A DNA stretch of 64,000 nt. Origin: Sphagnum compactum (Eukaryota > Bryophyta > Sphagnopsida > Sphagnales). Every line of letters starts with the position of its first letter. Positions within the stretch are counted from its first letter, which is position 1. Made by a program: the position numbers and the translations under genes. The stretch spans positions 25,907,354-25,971,353 of the forward strand of contig OZ234494.1 in assembly GCA_965153455.1 (NCBI GenBank), read 5' to 3'. Below are positions 34,876-48,439 of this stretch, in pieces. The notes below the pieces were generated by a model that was not told the DNA's origin, searched no databases, and saw nothing but the letters and a program-made list of their open reading frames with translations.

Positions 34876-37320
34876 CATAATTTTTTTAATTTTGTTGTGT
34901 GTTTTGTTTTTTAAGGTTCAAGCTTTTATGAACTCATCCCAAAATGGCACATGTATTTTAATGTGAAAATACAAGAAAAAAAACCTCTTTATAGAGTTTG
35001 TGAAATGAGATTTTGAACACAGACATATGGGTTAAATATTTTTGTTACACCATAGTTGCAAATTGAGTTGCGACTACACAAAAGATTTTTTCACATGCTT
35101 CGTGTTTGATTTTAATTTTGTAAATTATAAAACTAAAGATATAATTAGTTGAAAAAATATATATGTGAATTTATTATCAAATAATTAATTATCAAAATAA
35201 TTTAAATTAGATGAATCAATTCATGTGAATAGTTTATAATTAATTAATTATATTACATATTAATTAATAATTATTAAATTATTAAAAAAATTTAATTATG
35301 AAATATTAAATAATAAACATGATTTTGAATAAAATACATCAATGCATATAAAGACATATCCATACGTACACCCTTATTCAATGTTTAGTGGAACATACAC
35401 ATTGCCTTTAGTTTCAATTCAAAAGTAAACTTTCAATCTCCATGAAATTCTATGGTTTGATATGTGCGTATGCCAACATGATATTGTGAGTTCTAATGTA
35501 GTAAAAGTTCATTAATACAACAATTGAATATTAATCACAAAAAATAGGTTTATAGTGTTTACATAGTGAAACAATTAGTTGTACCAATGGGGATGATAGT
35601 TGAAATTAGTTGTAAGCAAGTTGAAAGTTTCATATCTAATGGGTAGTGGAAATGCACACGTGGCATGATCATATGTGTCAAGGTCATACAATAGTTGCAA
35701 AGTAGTTATTGATTGGGAGTTACATTTACAATGGTTGTAATGTAGTTGTCACACGCAACTAAAGTGCAACTTGCCAAAATGTCAAACAATGTGTACATTC
35801 CACTCTATAGGTGTTTTTTTTGTAACTAACTTGTAATTACAATACAACTCTTTGATTTTCTAATGTAGCATTTAAGAAAATTAATTCCTCGTATTTCCAG
35901 AGGATAGTTGTAATGTAATTGTAGATTAGTTGTTTTGGAGCTCTAGTTGCAAAGCAGTGTGCTTGCAATGGACATAATTTTTCATAATGATAGTCCATGG
36001 ATGATGCAAATGATGATGACATTAGTTCATTGTTTGTATACCTTTGCCACATTAGCATGACATTACAATTATTTACGATTGTATTAGTGACCATATGCCA
36101 TGTGGCATGATTAATTTTTTTAAATTGTCAAATTTAAATACTAGATCGGCATAGGCTAAGTATGGGAAAAATACATAGGCTTAGACTACGTAGGTAAGTT
36201 TGAGTTTAAAAACTTTTTAAGATGATCCTATTTTGGGTTTAACCTTTAGGGTTGAACATTTTTTTATTGATTCATCCCAAATGACACTTGTTGTTTTGAA
36301 TGGTTTTTGAATGTTTTTAGTGCACCTAGTTATATAATTTACAAAAACAAAAAAAAGGACAAGTGATATGGGATAGAATTTTAGAAATGAAAAACATTAC
36401 ATCATTATTATCCCATATCCCCTCTATGTTATTACTCCATGTTCCTTTCCACTCACATCAACAATGGTGAAAAATGAAGCATAGAAAATGCAAATTGAAA
36501 AGCCAAAAACATACACGAGAAACATAGTGAGAACACCCAAATTTTCAAGTGCATGCTATGTAAGACTACAATGGTGAATATTAGAAAGATGTGATCAATC
36601 AAAGTTTCAACATAGTGTACAATCAAAGCTTGGATCACACAACATTGAATAGTAGGATATTGAGCACCAATATCATGCAAACAAACAAGAGCATAGAAGA
36701 CAAATAATGTAAAATGAGAAAAAGACAAAAGTGAAGCAATAGAAGAGAAAACACAATAGAAACAATAGAAGAGAAATTACAAGAAATTCAAAGTTTGAAG
36801 CGAAGCTTTTGAATGGCATTAGTGTCAAAATTGGAAATGTGAACACAAAAAGATGCAACATGTCACTTGCAAACATGGTGATGGGTGTGAGTCCATTGTG
36901 GTTGTAATACATGGCTCAACTTTTTAGAACCATAACAACTAGTAGGTGTGAATAAATGGCAACAAGTTAGTTAAGATCTTGGTTGTGGTATGCCTATCTA
37001 TGTACACCTTTTCGTTGTTGGCTAGATGTTAGGGTACTAGTTTTGGGGCACCAAGACCATATGTGATTGGTGTGTACAATGGTACCAATTTTTCATGTGG
37101 TACAATGGTACCAAACGTTTCTATTTTTGGCAAATTTTTTTTTAATCTCGCCAAAAATAGAAACATTTGCTTTTTGGCAAGAAAGCTAGTGTGACAAATA
37201 CAATGACTTTTTTTTGGAATAAAGTGGCCCAAAGTGGTCACATTGTGAGGAAAAAGAAATTGAAATCACCATTTTTATACAAATAGGTTTCTAGCCTGTT
37301 GCCCAAAATATATAGCATAA
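34876..37320. other. AT-rich intergenic DNA, no gene seen
   Basis: TAGTTGCAA/TAGTTGTAA words recur across 35030-35960. A perfect 15-bp inverted repeat, GTTTCTATTTTTGGC, is at 37117-37131 and 37150-37164 with an 18-nt loop, preceded by three GGTACCA/GGTAC words. No coding frame is recognised. Confidence 0.4.
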
Positions 37321-37329
37321 TTCTTAAAC

Positions 37330-37400
37330 TTTTCTACTTTCCTCTTGAACATGTAGCCAAATTTGGCTAAGTCCCCTTGTGAATGATCGCCAACCCACCT
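37330..37400 (-). repeat. Family A element, short reversed copy
   Basis: On the minus strand: GGCGATCATTCACAAG, ACTTAGCCAAATTTGGCTAC, then GGAAAGTAGAAAAG. It carries the same palindromic core as the other copies. Confidence 0.65.
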
Positions 37401-38097
37401 ACCTCACAAATTTGAAAAAAAAAAAAAAAACCATTGATTGGTATTGATGCATCACCAATTTGTAAAAAATTCTTCACTTTGTGATAGTGAAAATGGAGGA
37501 CACCTTATATGAGGTAATCACATGTGAACAACGATTGGGCATTTCCAAAAATGAAGTGCCTATAGAGGTGGGTGTTTTGCTTTTCCAAATGGTCATGGTA
37601 CTTTGGGGGGGGGGACCACTACTAGTTGGGTATCAAAGTAAAAACAATTTATTAAAAATAAATAAAAATCAAAATTTGGCCATGTAACAACCTTGGTCGT
37701 AGGGTTACCGGAATTGGGCTTGAATTGGTTTTGTCTCTTGCGGGCCCTTATTCGGGTAATGCTCATGGCCTCGGCCATTACCCTACACATAATGCACGGT
37801 TGGTACCAGTTTCCTTATTGAATTTCATTTTTTGGTACACCCATATAGAAAGGGTGATGAGACTAATGTATAATATACTTGATACCAAACCAACAAATTT
37901 GGTTTGAATAAACAAATTTTCTTTTATTAGTAGCTACAAATCAATCTCAGACTAGTCTTGTGTGAAGTGAAAGCTTACACAATAAACAAACTACCTAGTG
38001 TTTGGTAGAAATGTAGTTTGGGCATCCAGATTTTTGGGGTTTTACATTCACCAAATTTTTATTAAAAAAAGAAGAAGTAAATCATCAGATTTGTATA

Positions 38098-38230
38098 TAT
38101 TTGGTTCCAACTGTAGCCAAAAATATAAGAAGGCTGTTGAATTTTCTTTTTAAATTTACATATCTATATATATATATATATATCGTGTTTTTTATTGGTA
38201 CGCCAAATCTTCCTATGGATGATCGCACAC
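38098..38230 (-). repeat. Family A element, reversed, with (AT)n inside
   Basis: On the minus strand: GCGATCATCCATAGGAAGAT, TTGGCGTACC, an (AT)n run, then CCTTCTTATATTTTTGGCTA and CAGTTGGAACC. This follows the copy at 56911-57020 word for word, apart from the microsatellite. Confidence 0.65.
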
Positions 38231-40220
38231 TTTGTCTACCTAACAAAATAGAGTGGAAAATTTTACCCCAAAAAACCCACTATTTTGTGATAAGAAAAAG
38301 GTGGGCAGAATTATATCTGTCATTATTGAATTCTCTCTTTGAGTTTGGATAGGAGGCCTAGGCAACAAAGTAAAGACTATACCTAGCAATCTGGTAGGAT
38401 AGGGGGGGGACTGAAAAGAGTCTTGAGTTAAGTTGGGATCCATCATTGAGAGCATCAATCAGGCAAAATTCATGATGGGTGCTCCCCATTGCACCCGGGA
38501 GTCCTTTCTTGGAGTTTTTGGACACTACCTCAACTGTGTCTTCTCATGAATCCAGCCAGAACATGGGAGATGGTGTTTGTTGTTTGTTTGTGTACATGAA
38601 CTTCTTTTTATCTTTCAAACTCTTTTGGGATGAAAGTAGAGTTTTTGTTGAATTGGGTTTGTTTAAATTAACCCTGAGACAAGGACTATAGGATTAGTGT
38701 AGAAAATGTTTTGAATTTCTTTTTTTGAAATTTAAAAAATTATATATATATATATCTATATATGGGGTCTACACCATATGGAATAGGCTTTGTGTCTCGG
38801 GATTAAAAAAAAACAAAAGCCTATGTGACCAATCAGATTGTGTTGGAATTGGAGCTTTGAATTGCTTTGAGGAGTTAGCTTCAGAGAAAACTAGCACTTA
38901 AATGTTGTAATAGCATCATAAGCTTCTCGTTAGCTTGTCCTTAGGTGCAAAGATTTTTTTGTTTTTTGTTTTTGGTTGACTGATGAGATTGTTTGAATAC
39001 GAGTTTTGAATTTATGAAACACACCACATGTTTAGGAAATGTAAAAAAGGTATTAAAAACAAGGGATAATTTAGAACGTCAATGTTAAACTGTGGAATTT
39101 GGCAACCTAGTTATTGTCAAGGAAAAAGGTTGTTGAATAAAAACATGAAAGTAGAACCTGTTTTTTGTCTATTGTCATGTTGCAGTTACTTTCCTGCAAT
39201 AACTATCGTCATGCAACAACCATTGCCGTGCACATATTGTCATCGGCAAACTTGAAAGAAGACACCCCCAATTGTCTGTAGATCGCCAATAGCTATTGCC
39301 TACTGTCTGTAGCACCTATAGACCATTTGTAACTATTGTCTACCATTTGCAACAACGTTATCTTCCCCATGAACCTCAAATCTCATGTCTACCTCTTGGT
39401 TGTTGCCTTCCAATGGTAATTACTGTCTTGTGACAAAATGCACTTTTTACTCCAATAACAAATACATAAACTATTTTCATTGTAAAAAAAAACCAAACTG
39501 ATGAACTAATCGTCTACATCAACTAAGAAAAAACTACTTTCCCTACCTTCCTAAAAGTCAATACAAATAAGAAGAAATAATGCACATGTTGATTCCACAC
39601 AACCTTTAACCATTTTCCATTACATAACACCAAGTACAATATTCTTTTATCTCTTCATTTCTCCTCACACACATAAGCATCCTCTTAATGATAATGATAT
39701 AATCTTCTAATGATATAATGGTCTAAAAATGAAATCTTTCACTCCTCCCAAGAAATAAATAAAGAACCTAAAAAAGATGTTCATCAAATAAAGGTTGAGT
39801 CCTTATTCTTTTATATTTCTTCATCCTCCTAGATCTCCTCATCCTAATCCCTTCCACACATCCTAGTTAAGGGAAATCCATCCATCTCTTATCCACTTGG
39901 ACTAATTCACTTAGATGGTTTCACCCCCTAGTAAATAAAAGTCGATAAGTAGGATATTTATCATTAATAATTAAATAGTTACTAGGATGCCTTTTTAAGT
40001 GAATTAAATTAATATATTATTTCTAGTAATTAATATTACCTTTATTAGAATTCCTCTTTAAATTAACTTTTTATTATTTTGTCTTAAGAAGGTAACTACC
40101 ATCCAGTGACAATATTATCATTTCTTCAAACCCATAGTGTTAAAACAATTTTCTACTTTTAATAGTCAAGTTAACACAAACTAGATGTCAAAAAAAATTC
40201 ATTTCAACAACTAACCGCTT
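38231..40220. other. Intergenic DNA, no gene seen
   Basis: Mostly AT-rich. The part 39180-39430 is richer in GC and repeats words such as CTATTGTC, CATTTGCAAC and TGTCTGTAG, suggesting an old degenerate short repeat. The frame 38479-38691 has no known domain. Confidence 0.4.
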
Positions 40221-40224
40221 GTAG

Positions 40225-42415
40225 TAGGTTAGTTGTGGCGATGGGGAATGTGTCCTGAAAGGGTGGAAGTTGGGAAGTAATTAGGCCTATTGCCATTGCT
40301 TGGTTTAACATGAGAATGATTGTATCTTTTACAACATAATTGAAACCCTTGAACGAAAAAAAAAACCAAAGATAGAAAGGGGAGGGCTTTTAGGCTATTT
40401 TAGGCTCTAAATAACATTGGCACAATCTTGTAAAACTGCATCTGCCTGTTTGTGTAAACACCCAAATATTTCAATTGCTAGAGGGAAGAATTGATCAATG
40501 GGGTGTTGGTCACGGTAATTTCATTTTTGGCTTGAACTGCATCGGAGGCAACAAATCCTTGAATTGTGCAAGATCGAGGAAATATATCTACATGTGTTGG
40601 GTTAACTATAACAATGTCAACTAAGGTGCGAATTTCATTTTTGGTGAGCATAATGTCAACTAGTCAACGGGATGAATTGAGTGTGGTTGAATGAAGTGCA
40701 TGTAATTGTTTTCATCCCATGTGGAAGCCAACATTTCATGCAAGGACAGCAAAAGTGTCACGAACTGCATCATGGGTTTTTGTGCGTTCATTGTCATGGG
40801 CGCAATGTAAGAGGTGGATACCCATAGGGTCGATGGGATGTGTGCACACACATCCCAGGAGGCCTATAATTGAAGGATGGGGTAGCCGTGTTTAAAGTGT
40901 TGTGAAAAAAATTAGGGAAGATAATCGAAAGGTTGCGAAGATTAGTCGAGTTATAAGCCAAATGCCCACCCCAAGGACAGAACATGATAAAATTCAGGCA
41001 CGATGGGCCTCAAGTATCCCATCAAAGATTAAACATGCTAGAAAAGGTATGCTTGTGCAAACGTTTCGAAATGGAATCTTGAAGATGAACCATTTGTTGT
41101 CCGATAAGTTGTTCAAAAATAGGGAGACACATTTGTGTTGGGGGCAGTAGAAGATCACGTGTTGCTTTGAAGTGTTGCTGGAAAGGGAAGATGTTGTTGT
41201 CAATTCACACTAAAGTTTCAAAAACAGATAGTGCCCCTCCCAAAGGATCACCTTAACGAGTTCCCATGGCAGATGGGATGACCATGATATCACCATCACG
41301 GTTATGGTGACTATAAAACAAGGGAGATTCAAATGCATAAAATGTGCAATCCAAGAGGATAAGTTATATGATGTCCCCATTTGTCGCATGAAGTTTTTGA
41401 AATATGACCATTTTTTACACCGAATTGAAGGCATTCGCCACATCCAGCAAGAGAACAAATTAGTTAGGGTGCAGGTCCAAAGTGCACCAAATGCCATGGA
41501 TTATTGCTTCACATTCACCCTTGGTTGCTATTCTAAATTGGTGTGGGGAGAAATGTGTTGCAAAGGCATTGCAAAATTGAAGGCATAAAATGTGGCTTGT
41601 GAATTGATATAATGTCACCCCTATGGCAATGGAACAAATTCCACCCGAAGGCTTGGTCATGGCTAAAAAGTAGGCCGCCCCAATGATATGTGTAATTTGA
41701 CATGAAATGTGACCTTGTGCGATATGAAAGCAAAGTTGAAACAATTATGGGAATGCACTTGTAGAATCTTTTGGGTGAAAGCAATCTTAGAAAGGTTCAA
41801 AAACCATCCCAGAAGGACCACTTGAAAATAGATTTGACATGTGTTGGTATGTTAGTTTGAAAGAGTGAGATGAAAATTCAAGGTCCTGGTTTACTTTGTA
41901 GTCTTCCAAAAAAAATGGGAAAACATTGTTTGATTTAAAATGTAGGGCGGTGAGAGCTAAAATGGTGTCAAAAGATGTGGGTGCAAGAAAAAATGGTGCT
42001 ATAACGCGTGTATTTTCCTACACATCCAGGGACTAAACTACAGAGAAAGTGTTTATGAGTTGGAGGATCATGTTGGGTAGGAGGCATTGAGCTTGAACTT
42101 GTTACTAAAGCTTGCACTCCTAAAAAGAATTCTTCCTACAAGTTTTCCAATTGCCTGCTAAATAACATTTAAGTCGGATTTTTGTTTCCCTGTGCCTAGT
42201 GGGCCCCCTTCGAGGGGGGTAAAATAAGACACCATTGGGGTAGCAGGAAGAGCAAATGCCAAGTTGTCACATCATAAGGGTCTTGTGCCAACTTATTTGG
42301 TGGAAAACAAAGTGCCCACTTATACATCACATTGTAAGGTAGTAGGGATGTGATTGTATAGTTGAAGATGATCTGCCCGCTGGTGAAAGCCAAGATGGAA
42401 GGACCCACAGATATC
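40225..42415 (-). pseudogene. Decayed non-LTR-like reverse transcriptase ORF
   Basis: Reading down the minus strand, blocks of one RT protein appear in order. Pre-RT: QDPYDVTTWHLLFLLPQWCL (about 42320-42240). RT start: FLAMTKPSGG (about 41670) and FATHFSPHQF. Motif A-like: LLDVANAFNSV (about 41455-41420). Motif B-like: SAMGTR, stop, GDPLGG (about 41275-41235). C-terminal: HCAHDNERTKTHDAVRDTFA (about 40805), TLVDIVIVNPTHVDIFPRSC (about 40620), PIDQFFPLAIEIFGCLHKQA (about 40500) and QAMAIGLITSQLPPFQ (about 40310-40255). Many in-frame stops and frameshifts occur and the catalytic DD motif is not visible between 41000 and 41230, so it is dead. Stops include LHPN-stop and CANVI-stop. It resembles RT-domain proteins common in plant and algal genomes, probably LINE-like; the exact clade is from memory and unsure. 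No poly-A tail or target duplication was recognised. Confidence 0.85.
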
Positions 42416-43930
42416 TAATGCCAAAACCGAAGCCCAAGCTAATGTCGGTGGGTTGGGAATCATTCACTAATAATATGCGTTTTAGGGGTTTTTTTTTTTT
42501 AAAGAAAAAGATTGAGTTTAGGGTGTTTTTTTATTATTGAACCTAGGTGTTATTATAGTTGGATAGTCCAAAAAATAAAATATTAGAAGTTTTAAAGTTC
42601 CTAATCCTTGCATAATAGTTTTCAAAAGTGTGTAGGTTGTGTTAAACCTAGTAAAGTAAAGATGATGGCATCGAAGGTTATATCAAAAATAAAGTTTGGC
42701 TATTTTTTGAAACAAAATTTGCTTGTTTGTGACGGTTCATTATTTTTTTCTTTTTGATCTGTCTAGTTTTATGTGGTTGACTTTATATGTTTAAAATTAC
42801 CATGTTGAAATAAGCAGTCTTTAGAAAGTGGGACCTTTGCAATTACACTTCTGATAAACCTTTTTCCTCATGGGCACAAAACATCTCAGCTCCCTTAATT
42901 CATCATGTTTCATTGAATTTCGTAGTTCACATCGTCCATTTTCCTTTTCACACACCACCACAACCCCATTCACCACCCCCCATCCTATGCAAACCACCCA
43001 CCAACCCCCTATACCATCTTAACAAACCACACACCACCCACTAACTCCCCTCATCAACCCCCAACCTTTTGTGTGAATATGGAACCCCAACCCAACACTT
43101 TCCCAATCCCTCTAAATAATACATGTCAAACCTTCTCTGTTTTCCACTCTATTAGCCTCTATAGTTGCCCATGATCAAACCCCCCAACTTACCCATCTTC
43201 CCAACACATTTTGTATTCACACGTTCCCACTTACAACACCTTTTTTTTTTTTTTTTTTTCCTCCCCTTATTTTTTCTTCTTCCTTTGTTATTTTTCCAAA
43301 ACTATGAGAAAAACCAAGATTGTGGCAAAGCCTTTCTATGAGTTGCCTTAACGAAGGAGTACTTACTTACAAGTTGTATGTATGCAAACAACATGCAAAA
43401 ATTCGCAAAGAGCCTTTCACAAGGATAAGAAGGAGTTTTTACACATCATTCGCTGATTTTACTCAGAGATTTGACTCAGGATAACTGCTGCTCATCATAA
43501 CAGATGACAGCATTCAAGCCTGGCGGATAAGATAAGAAGTTTTGTTACACATCATTCTCTGATTTTACTCAAACGATTTTACTCAAAGTGCGCCTTGTAT
43601 TAACAAAGTCAGACAAGGTTCTGGACAAGGTTCTGGCACATTACTTGCAATTGCTTAGTTTGCAGCGGTACTTCATTTAGGTACATACATACGGTTGATT
43701 CTTCATTCAAACTGGAGTCCAAAAGTTGAGGAGGGGGGGGAGTGGCGAGGGGGGACGAACAAGAAGTGTGACGCATCCATCTAATAATGTTCGACACTGC
43801 AGAACCCAAATGATGAATTCAATTGTCACCTGCGGCGGCCCATAACTGTCTTGTCAGTGCACAAGATGATGAGCAACTGTCTTGTCATCAGCAGCAGCTG
43901 CAGCTTAGGGTTGACCAAGGCTATAAAGAA
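42416..43930. other. Intergenic DNA with a G-poor C-rich tract
   Basis: From about 42890 to 43260 the plus strand is rich in CCACC, CCCC and CACA words and nearly lacks G, ending in a T18 run (43241-43258). CATCATTCTCTGATTTTACTCA-like text is repeated near 43446 and 43551 with about 105 bp between starts, a short direct repeat. No gene is recognised. Confidence 0.45.
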
Positions 43931-43944
43931 ACAACCCCTCCTCC

Positions 43945-43979
43945 CCTCTCTCTCTCTCTCTCACTCTCTCTCTCTCTCC
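43945..43979. repeat. (CT)n microsatellite
   Basis: CT repeats with one CACT interruption. Similar CT runs are at 22895-22921 and 57428-57466. Confidence 0.9.
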
Positions 43980-46900
43980 TGCAATGTCAGAGGTTTTAGA
44001 TAAACATCAAGTTTGAACCACCCAACAATAGTACACAAACCTCTTATTTTCAATCTGTTTGGATAGGCCAAACTTTTACTTGAAACAATACCAAGTACCT
44101 TAGCAACTTTCACACTATATTTGTTAAAAATGTTGAAAAAGTGTTGATTTTTTTTTTTTTTTCCCCAAATAACAGAGTTTTTGTGAAGGAAAATGGAGCA
44201 TCTTTGGGACTTAGGCTGGGAATATTCTGTTTGGCACATGGAATATTAGTTAATTAATTAATTAATTAAAATTAAAATTTAGATAGATAGACTTGTGTTG
44301 AAGCTGCATCTGTACTAACATTCTTGTAAACCCCAATTTTTGGTCAGGGTGAATGGGTGTGTTTTCTTGCAATTTTGTGATGCCAAGGTTAACCAACACT
44401 TACATGGGTACCTTCATTCACCTTCCTGGGTGAGGCCTTTTTTGTGTAAGGTAAAGTCCCGGATTGGATTGGGGGTGTTCCTAAAATAAGGTGCCTACGA
44501 TGAGGCAATAGCTAAGTCTGGCCCCACATACATTTCGGGAAGGTTCCACAACCCATGGACTTTACCCATCCTAAAGCATGAAGTGAACATTGTCACGAAC
44601 TTAAACATAGATAGGTTCATCACAAGGTGTTGAAAGGGGAGATATTATGCTTACACCTTAAGAATGAGAGGCATCTCATAAGTAGGTGTAAGGTTCCCCA
44701 ATATAGGCATTATAAGATTATTCCCACTCTTCAAGAGTAGGTGTAATATCTAGTGTGGTGAAAGTATAAAGTTTGCATTGGTAAATCTGGGGGTTCAGTT
44801 AGGTTCATTTTATTGTGACTTTGACTTGAGTGGACAACCCTTTTTGTTGGGAGCTGTCACAAGAATCGAACCATGAAATTAGTATTGTGCTAGATTCGAA
44901 ATTGAAACTAAAATTATGAAAAAACACTCTTGAACATATGGTCAGGTTTTGTATGTAGGCAAGTTGATTTTTTAGGAAAAGTTGCTAAGTAGGTTGAACT
45001 TATAATTAAGGATGAATTTTAATTAGTTGTTGAACTTCATACTATATAGATCTCAATATTAATTTGTTTAAAAATTTTATACCCATATAATCTTTAGCAT
45101 TGAGTAGTGTGTAGTTTGTATATGGAACTAAACCCAATTTTGAACTAAGCTCATATGTTGTTGTATTTCAAAAATTGTGCTACTATCAGAACCAAAACCT
45201 CCACTTGAAGAATCTCTAAATTGGAAGGACCAGAATTTGTTTGAGGTTTCTACCCTGGTGCCAGTGTAGGTGATGCTGGTTCACCCAAGGACCATATCCT
45301 CCTTAGATGGAAGTTGCACTGGTCAAAGGCAGATCTAAAGAGTCAGTGACTGCAAGCAGAAAAGTTGCTCATTCCATTGGGGCAGTTTGTCACAGACAAT
45401 GGTCTGATGCTTCTTTGATCAATGAATCTCCCATACTTCATACCTAGCCACAGTGGTGGTGGAACTTTTGGAGATTCCCCAAGGTTCAAGTTGCTTGGAG
45501 TTTCAAAAAAATTAACAAGTAGTGCTGAATCTATCTGCAGATAAGATTGGAGCTTTTGAAGCAAAGGTTGAAGAGTTGAGGGGGAAAAAAAAAGAAAAAC
45601 TCCTTCAAATTCCAAAAATAACAGAAAATGGAGCTTTTGTTGGAGTTCAACCTGGAGGTTTGAGTATCATGGCAAGGGGTGAGGAAAATTACACTAGAAA
45701 ATCTCCACATGGGTGAGAATCAGCCTAAACATTATGGAAATAATGTTAAGGAATTGGATGCTTTGTTAGTTTTAAACCAATGTCATCAAAATAAATTGTG
45801 AATTTGCAAAAAAGATGTGGAATGGAGGATTAGCAAAGTTGGCCAACACCCACCAATGCACCATCCATTAGATGGCCATTAATGACTCAGTTGTGGGTGA
45901 ATGCATTTACAAATGAAAGTCCATAAGTATATTTACATGTATTTAAATGTACTCCATTTACATTCATTTAAATTCATTTAAATATACTTATGAACTATCA
46001 TTACTTGAGCAACATCACAAATTTGAAAATAACAACACTACTGCTTACTAGATAAATAGATGCATATTAATGGTTAACAGAGTTTTTTTTTAATAAAGTC
46101 ACTCAAACATAGGCTTGGAACCTAGGTTGAGATACAAAAACTAACACAAAAAAATATTAAAAACTACAATAGGATATGATGATAAAAAGGAGTTTCATGA
46201 TGGTTTTTTAAATTTGTCATGATGCTCAACCTTTATTTTTAATTATCTCAATGTATTATGCTTTCTTTGTTGTTTAATTTTTAAACCCCTCAGCCTTAAA
46301 ATCTCATCAACTTCATCCTAGGTATTGATTTTATTTTTTTTCAAAAAAATTGCCCATTTTATGGATAATCCTCATTTGGGGATGAACTAGAGATAAAGAG
46401 TGAAATTAAGGCTAAAAGACAAGGTGAATTTACCACAAAATAAATCTCATCTGCAAATAGTAATAGTCTTGTAATGACATACAAAATATATTTTGGATGA
46501 AATTATAACATTTATATGCATTTTGGGATAGAAAACACAATTTGAGTTCGTGAATTTGCATCAGATCCCATGCTTTTGGATGATAAACATTGCTCGAGGC
46601 CCAAAATAGAGGCTATGGATGGAGTTGTTTTAAGGGCTAATGAGTTGTGAGTAAGTGGTTACCCATTACAGTCTCTTTCACTGATTGGAATATGAGCTAA
46701 GTGGCTTTCCATATGTGATCTATTCTAATGTTTCAAATGTCCATGATTTGCTTAAAAAGGTGTTCATTTACCCAATTAGTACCTTGGCCAATTTGACACT
46801 AATTATATATTATTTTCAGAAATGTTGAAAATTTCAAAATTTATTTCTTCTAAATCAAAAATTATGGATACCTTTGTACCTTGGCCATTTCAACACATGT

Positions 46901-47225
46901 CTGTCAAACTTCCACAAAGGTGCCTCTTTCAGAGCTTCCTCCCAGATTTTCCTTTTAAAGCTCTTAGTAAGTGAATGTACAACATGATTAATTATTTAAT
47001 ATGTAAACCTAATGGGCTTGGTAAAAGGATTTTGAGGGACATGCTGTTTTGTTAGGAATCCTATTATATTGTAGTGACATGCTGAATCTATTGCCTAACC
47101 TGGCTATTTCAGATTTTTTTTTTCCCCTCAAAATCTGGCAATTTTGGCCTTCTTTTAAAGAAAAAGAAAAAAAACTAAGAACACAATTTCCCATCACCCC
47201 TATGTTGGTTGGCCCTCCAGTGTTT
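43980..47225. other. Intergenic DNA, no gene seen
   Basis: Holds the (TTAA)n run; GTGATGCTGGTTCACCCAAGG near 45270 and CACCATCCATTAGATGGCCATT with TGACTCAGTTGTGG near 45858-45893 (both words also flank family B at 48.4 and 49.4 kb); and a 14-bp inverted repeat CATAAGTATATTTA at 45922-45935 and 45979-45992. The frames at 45343-45716 on both strands overlap and have no domain. Confidence 0.4.
44250..44269. repeat. (TTAA)n microsatellite
   Basis: Five TTAA/TAAT units, GTTAATTAATTAATTAATTA, self-complementary. Confidence 0.85.
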
Positions 47226-47285
47226 TTTTAAGGAATTTTTGCTTTTAGCAATAGTAATAAATTTAGCCGCAAAAAATCTTCTTTC

Positions 47286-47400
47286 CTTCATTATCCATAC
47301 GAAGATTTAGCCAAATCTGACTAATCATAAACCATATGTGAAGCACAAAAGTTTTTTTTAATCATACTTTGATATTTTTGGCTACACACTGAAAACCAAA
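47286..47400. repeat. Family A element
   Basis: ATTATCCATACGAAGATTTA, GCCAAATCTGACTAATCATA, ACCATATGTGAAG, then TACTTTGATATTTTTGGCTA and CACACTG. Same order as the other copies; the palindromic core is mutated here. Confidence 0.6.
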
Positions 47401-48110
47401 TATAGAAATCTGAAAAAATTTAACTATTTTTTTCCCCCTCACTTCTGGCAATTGAAAACCTCCAAAAGTCACTTCATTTTCAAAAATTCAATTATTCAAA
47501 TCTCTCTTTTTGGCGAAATTTCACCAATGGAAAAAAAAGAAGAAAAGGGACTAGTTGGTCCTGTTATGAAGCATAAATAGTTTGGTGTAAGAAATCTAGG
47601 GTCAAACTTTGATCACTAGAAGTATGCCCTGGTTTTCTGCAAAGGCTCGGAAAAGGGAGAGAGTCTTCTTGGAGTGGGTGGGGGACATGGGAAAATGGAT
47701 TTGTCCACGAATCTTCTTTCTTCTTGGGAAGCTTTCAACTCAACTCTCAATTTCTACTCAAGTGCCTCAACACTTTGCGGGTATGGATGTACGCGACAAT
47801 TGGTGGTACTATTGGACGTGGTTGTGGACGATTGGTGATGACCTTGGACGTCCCTGGACGCAACCTTGTTGTGCATATTAATGATGAGAATAATAAGCTC
47901 CTTTGCATGCATCTAGATTTAGTCAACTTGCACATGAACATTTCATTTCACTAAAGTTCTTCCACTTTAGCCATTGTTCGTGCATTTTTGTACATTGGAA
48001 GTACCCCAAGTGTAGTTAGTAGTAAGTTCAGCTTTCCACCTGCTCAAGAATTTGTCATTTCCATCCATCTCCCCTAAGATTTTACCATCCATCTTCACTC
48101 CAGTGTTATT
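47401..48110. other. Intergenic DNA, no gene seen
   Basis: AT-rich to 47600, then more balanced. Three overlapping open frames at 47609-47954 share the stretch 47740-47880, which has GGACGTGG/GGACG words repeated. No protein family is recognised. Confidence 0.4.
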
Positions 48111-48111
48111 G

Positions 48112-48350
48112 GGCGGTTATTTGATTTTTGGAAAAAATAATAACCTCCGGTTCCAGTTTGCCCAAAAAAAAATTCAAAGAAACTAAAACAACAAACAGTT
48201 TTCATTAAATAACCGCCAAAGAACCACCATTTGTTTATAGAGGGGGGTTGTTTGACCAGTTCTTAAATTTTTCGAGAACTATGGCTATATTACACTATCT
48301 GTTCTCACAATTTGAGAACTGCCCTGAGAACCCCCGGTTATCATTTTCCC
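48112..48350. repeat. Family C dispersed element
   Basis: Starts near GGGCGGTTATTTGATTTTTG, has AATAACCGCCAAAGAACCAC, GAGAACTATGGCTATATT and GAGAACTGCCCTGAGAACCC, and ends CCCGGTTATC. The order matches 15337-15585 read in reverse. GGTTAT at one end and ATAACC at the other suggest short inverted ends. Confidence 0.55.
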
Positions 48351-48439
48351 ATTTCTGATAACACGCCAATATTGCTTTACGTGGTGTATGAAGAGCTGCA
48401 AGTTCACAAAGGCTGCTTTCTGTGTGGCCAGAGTGAACC

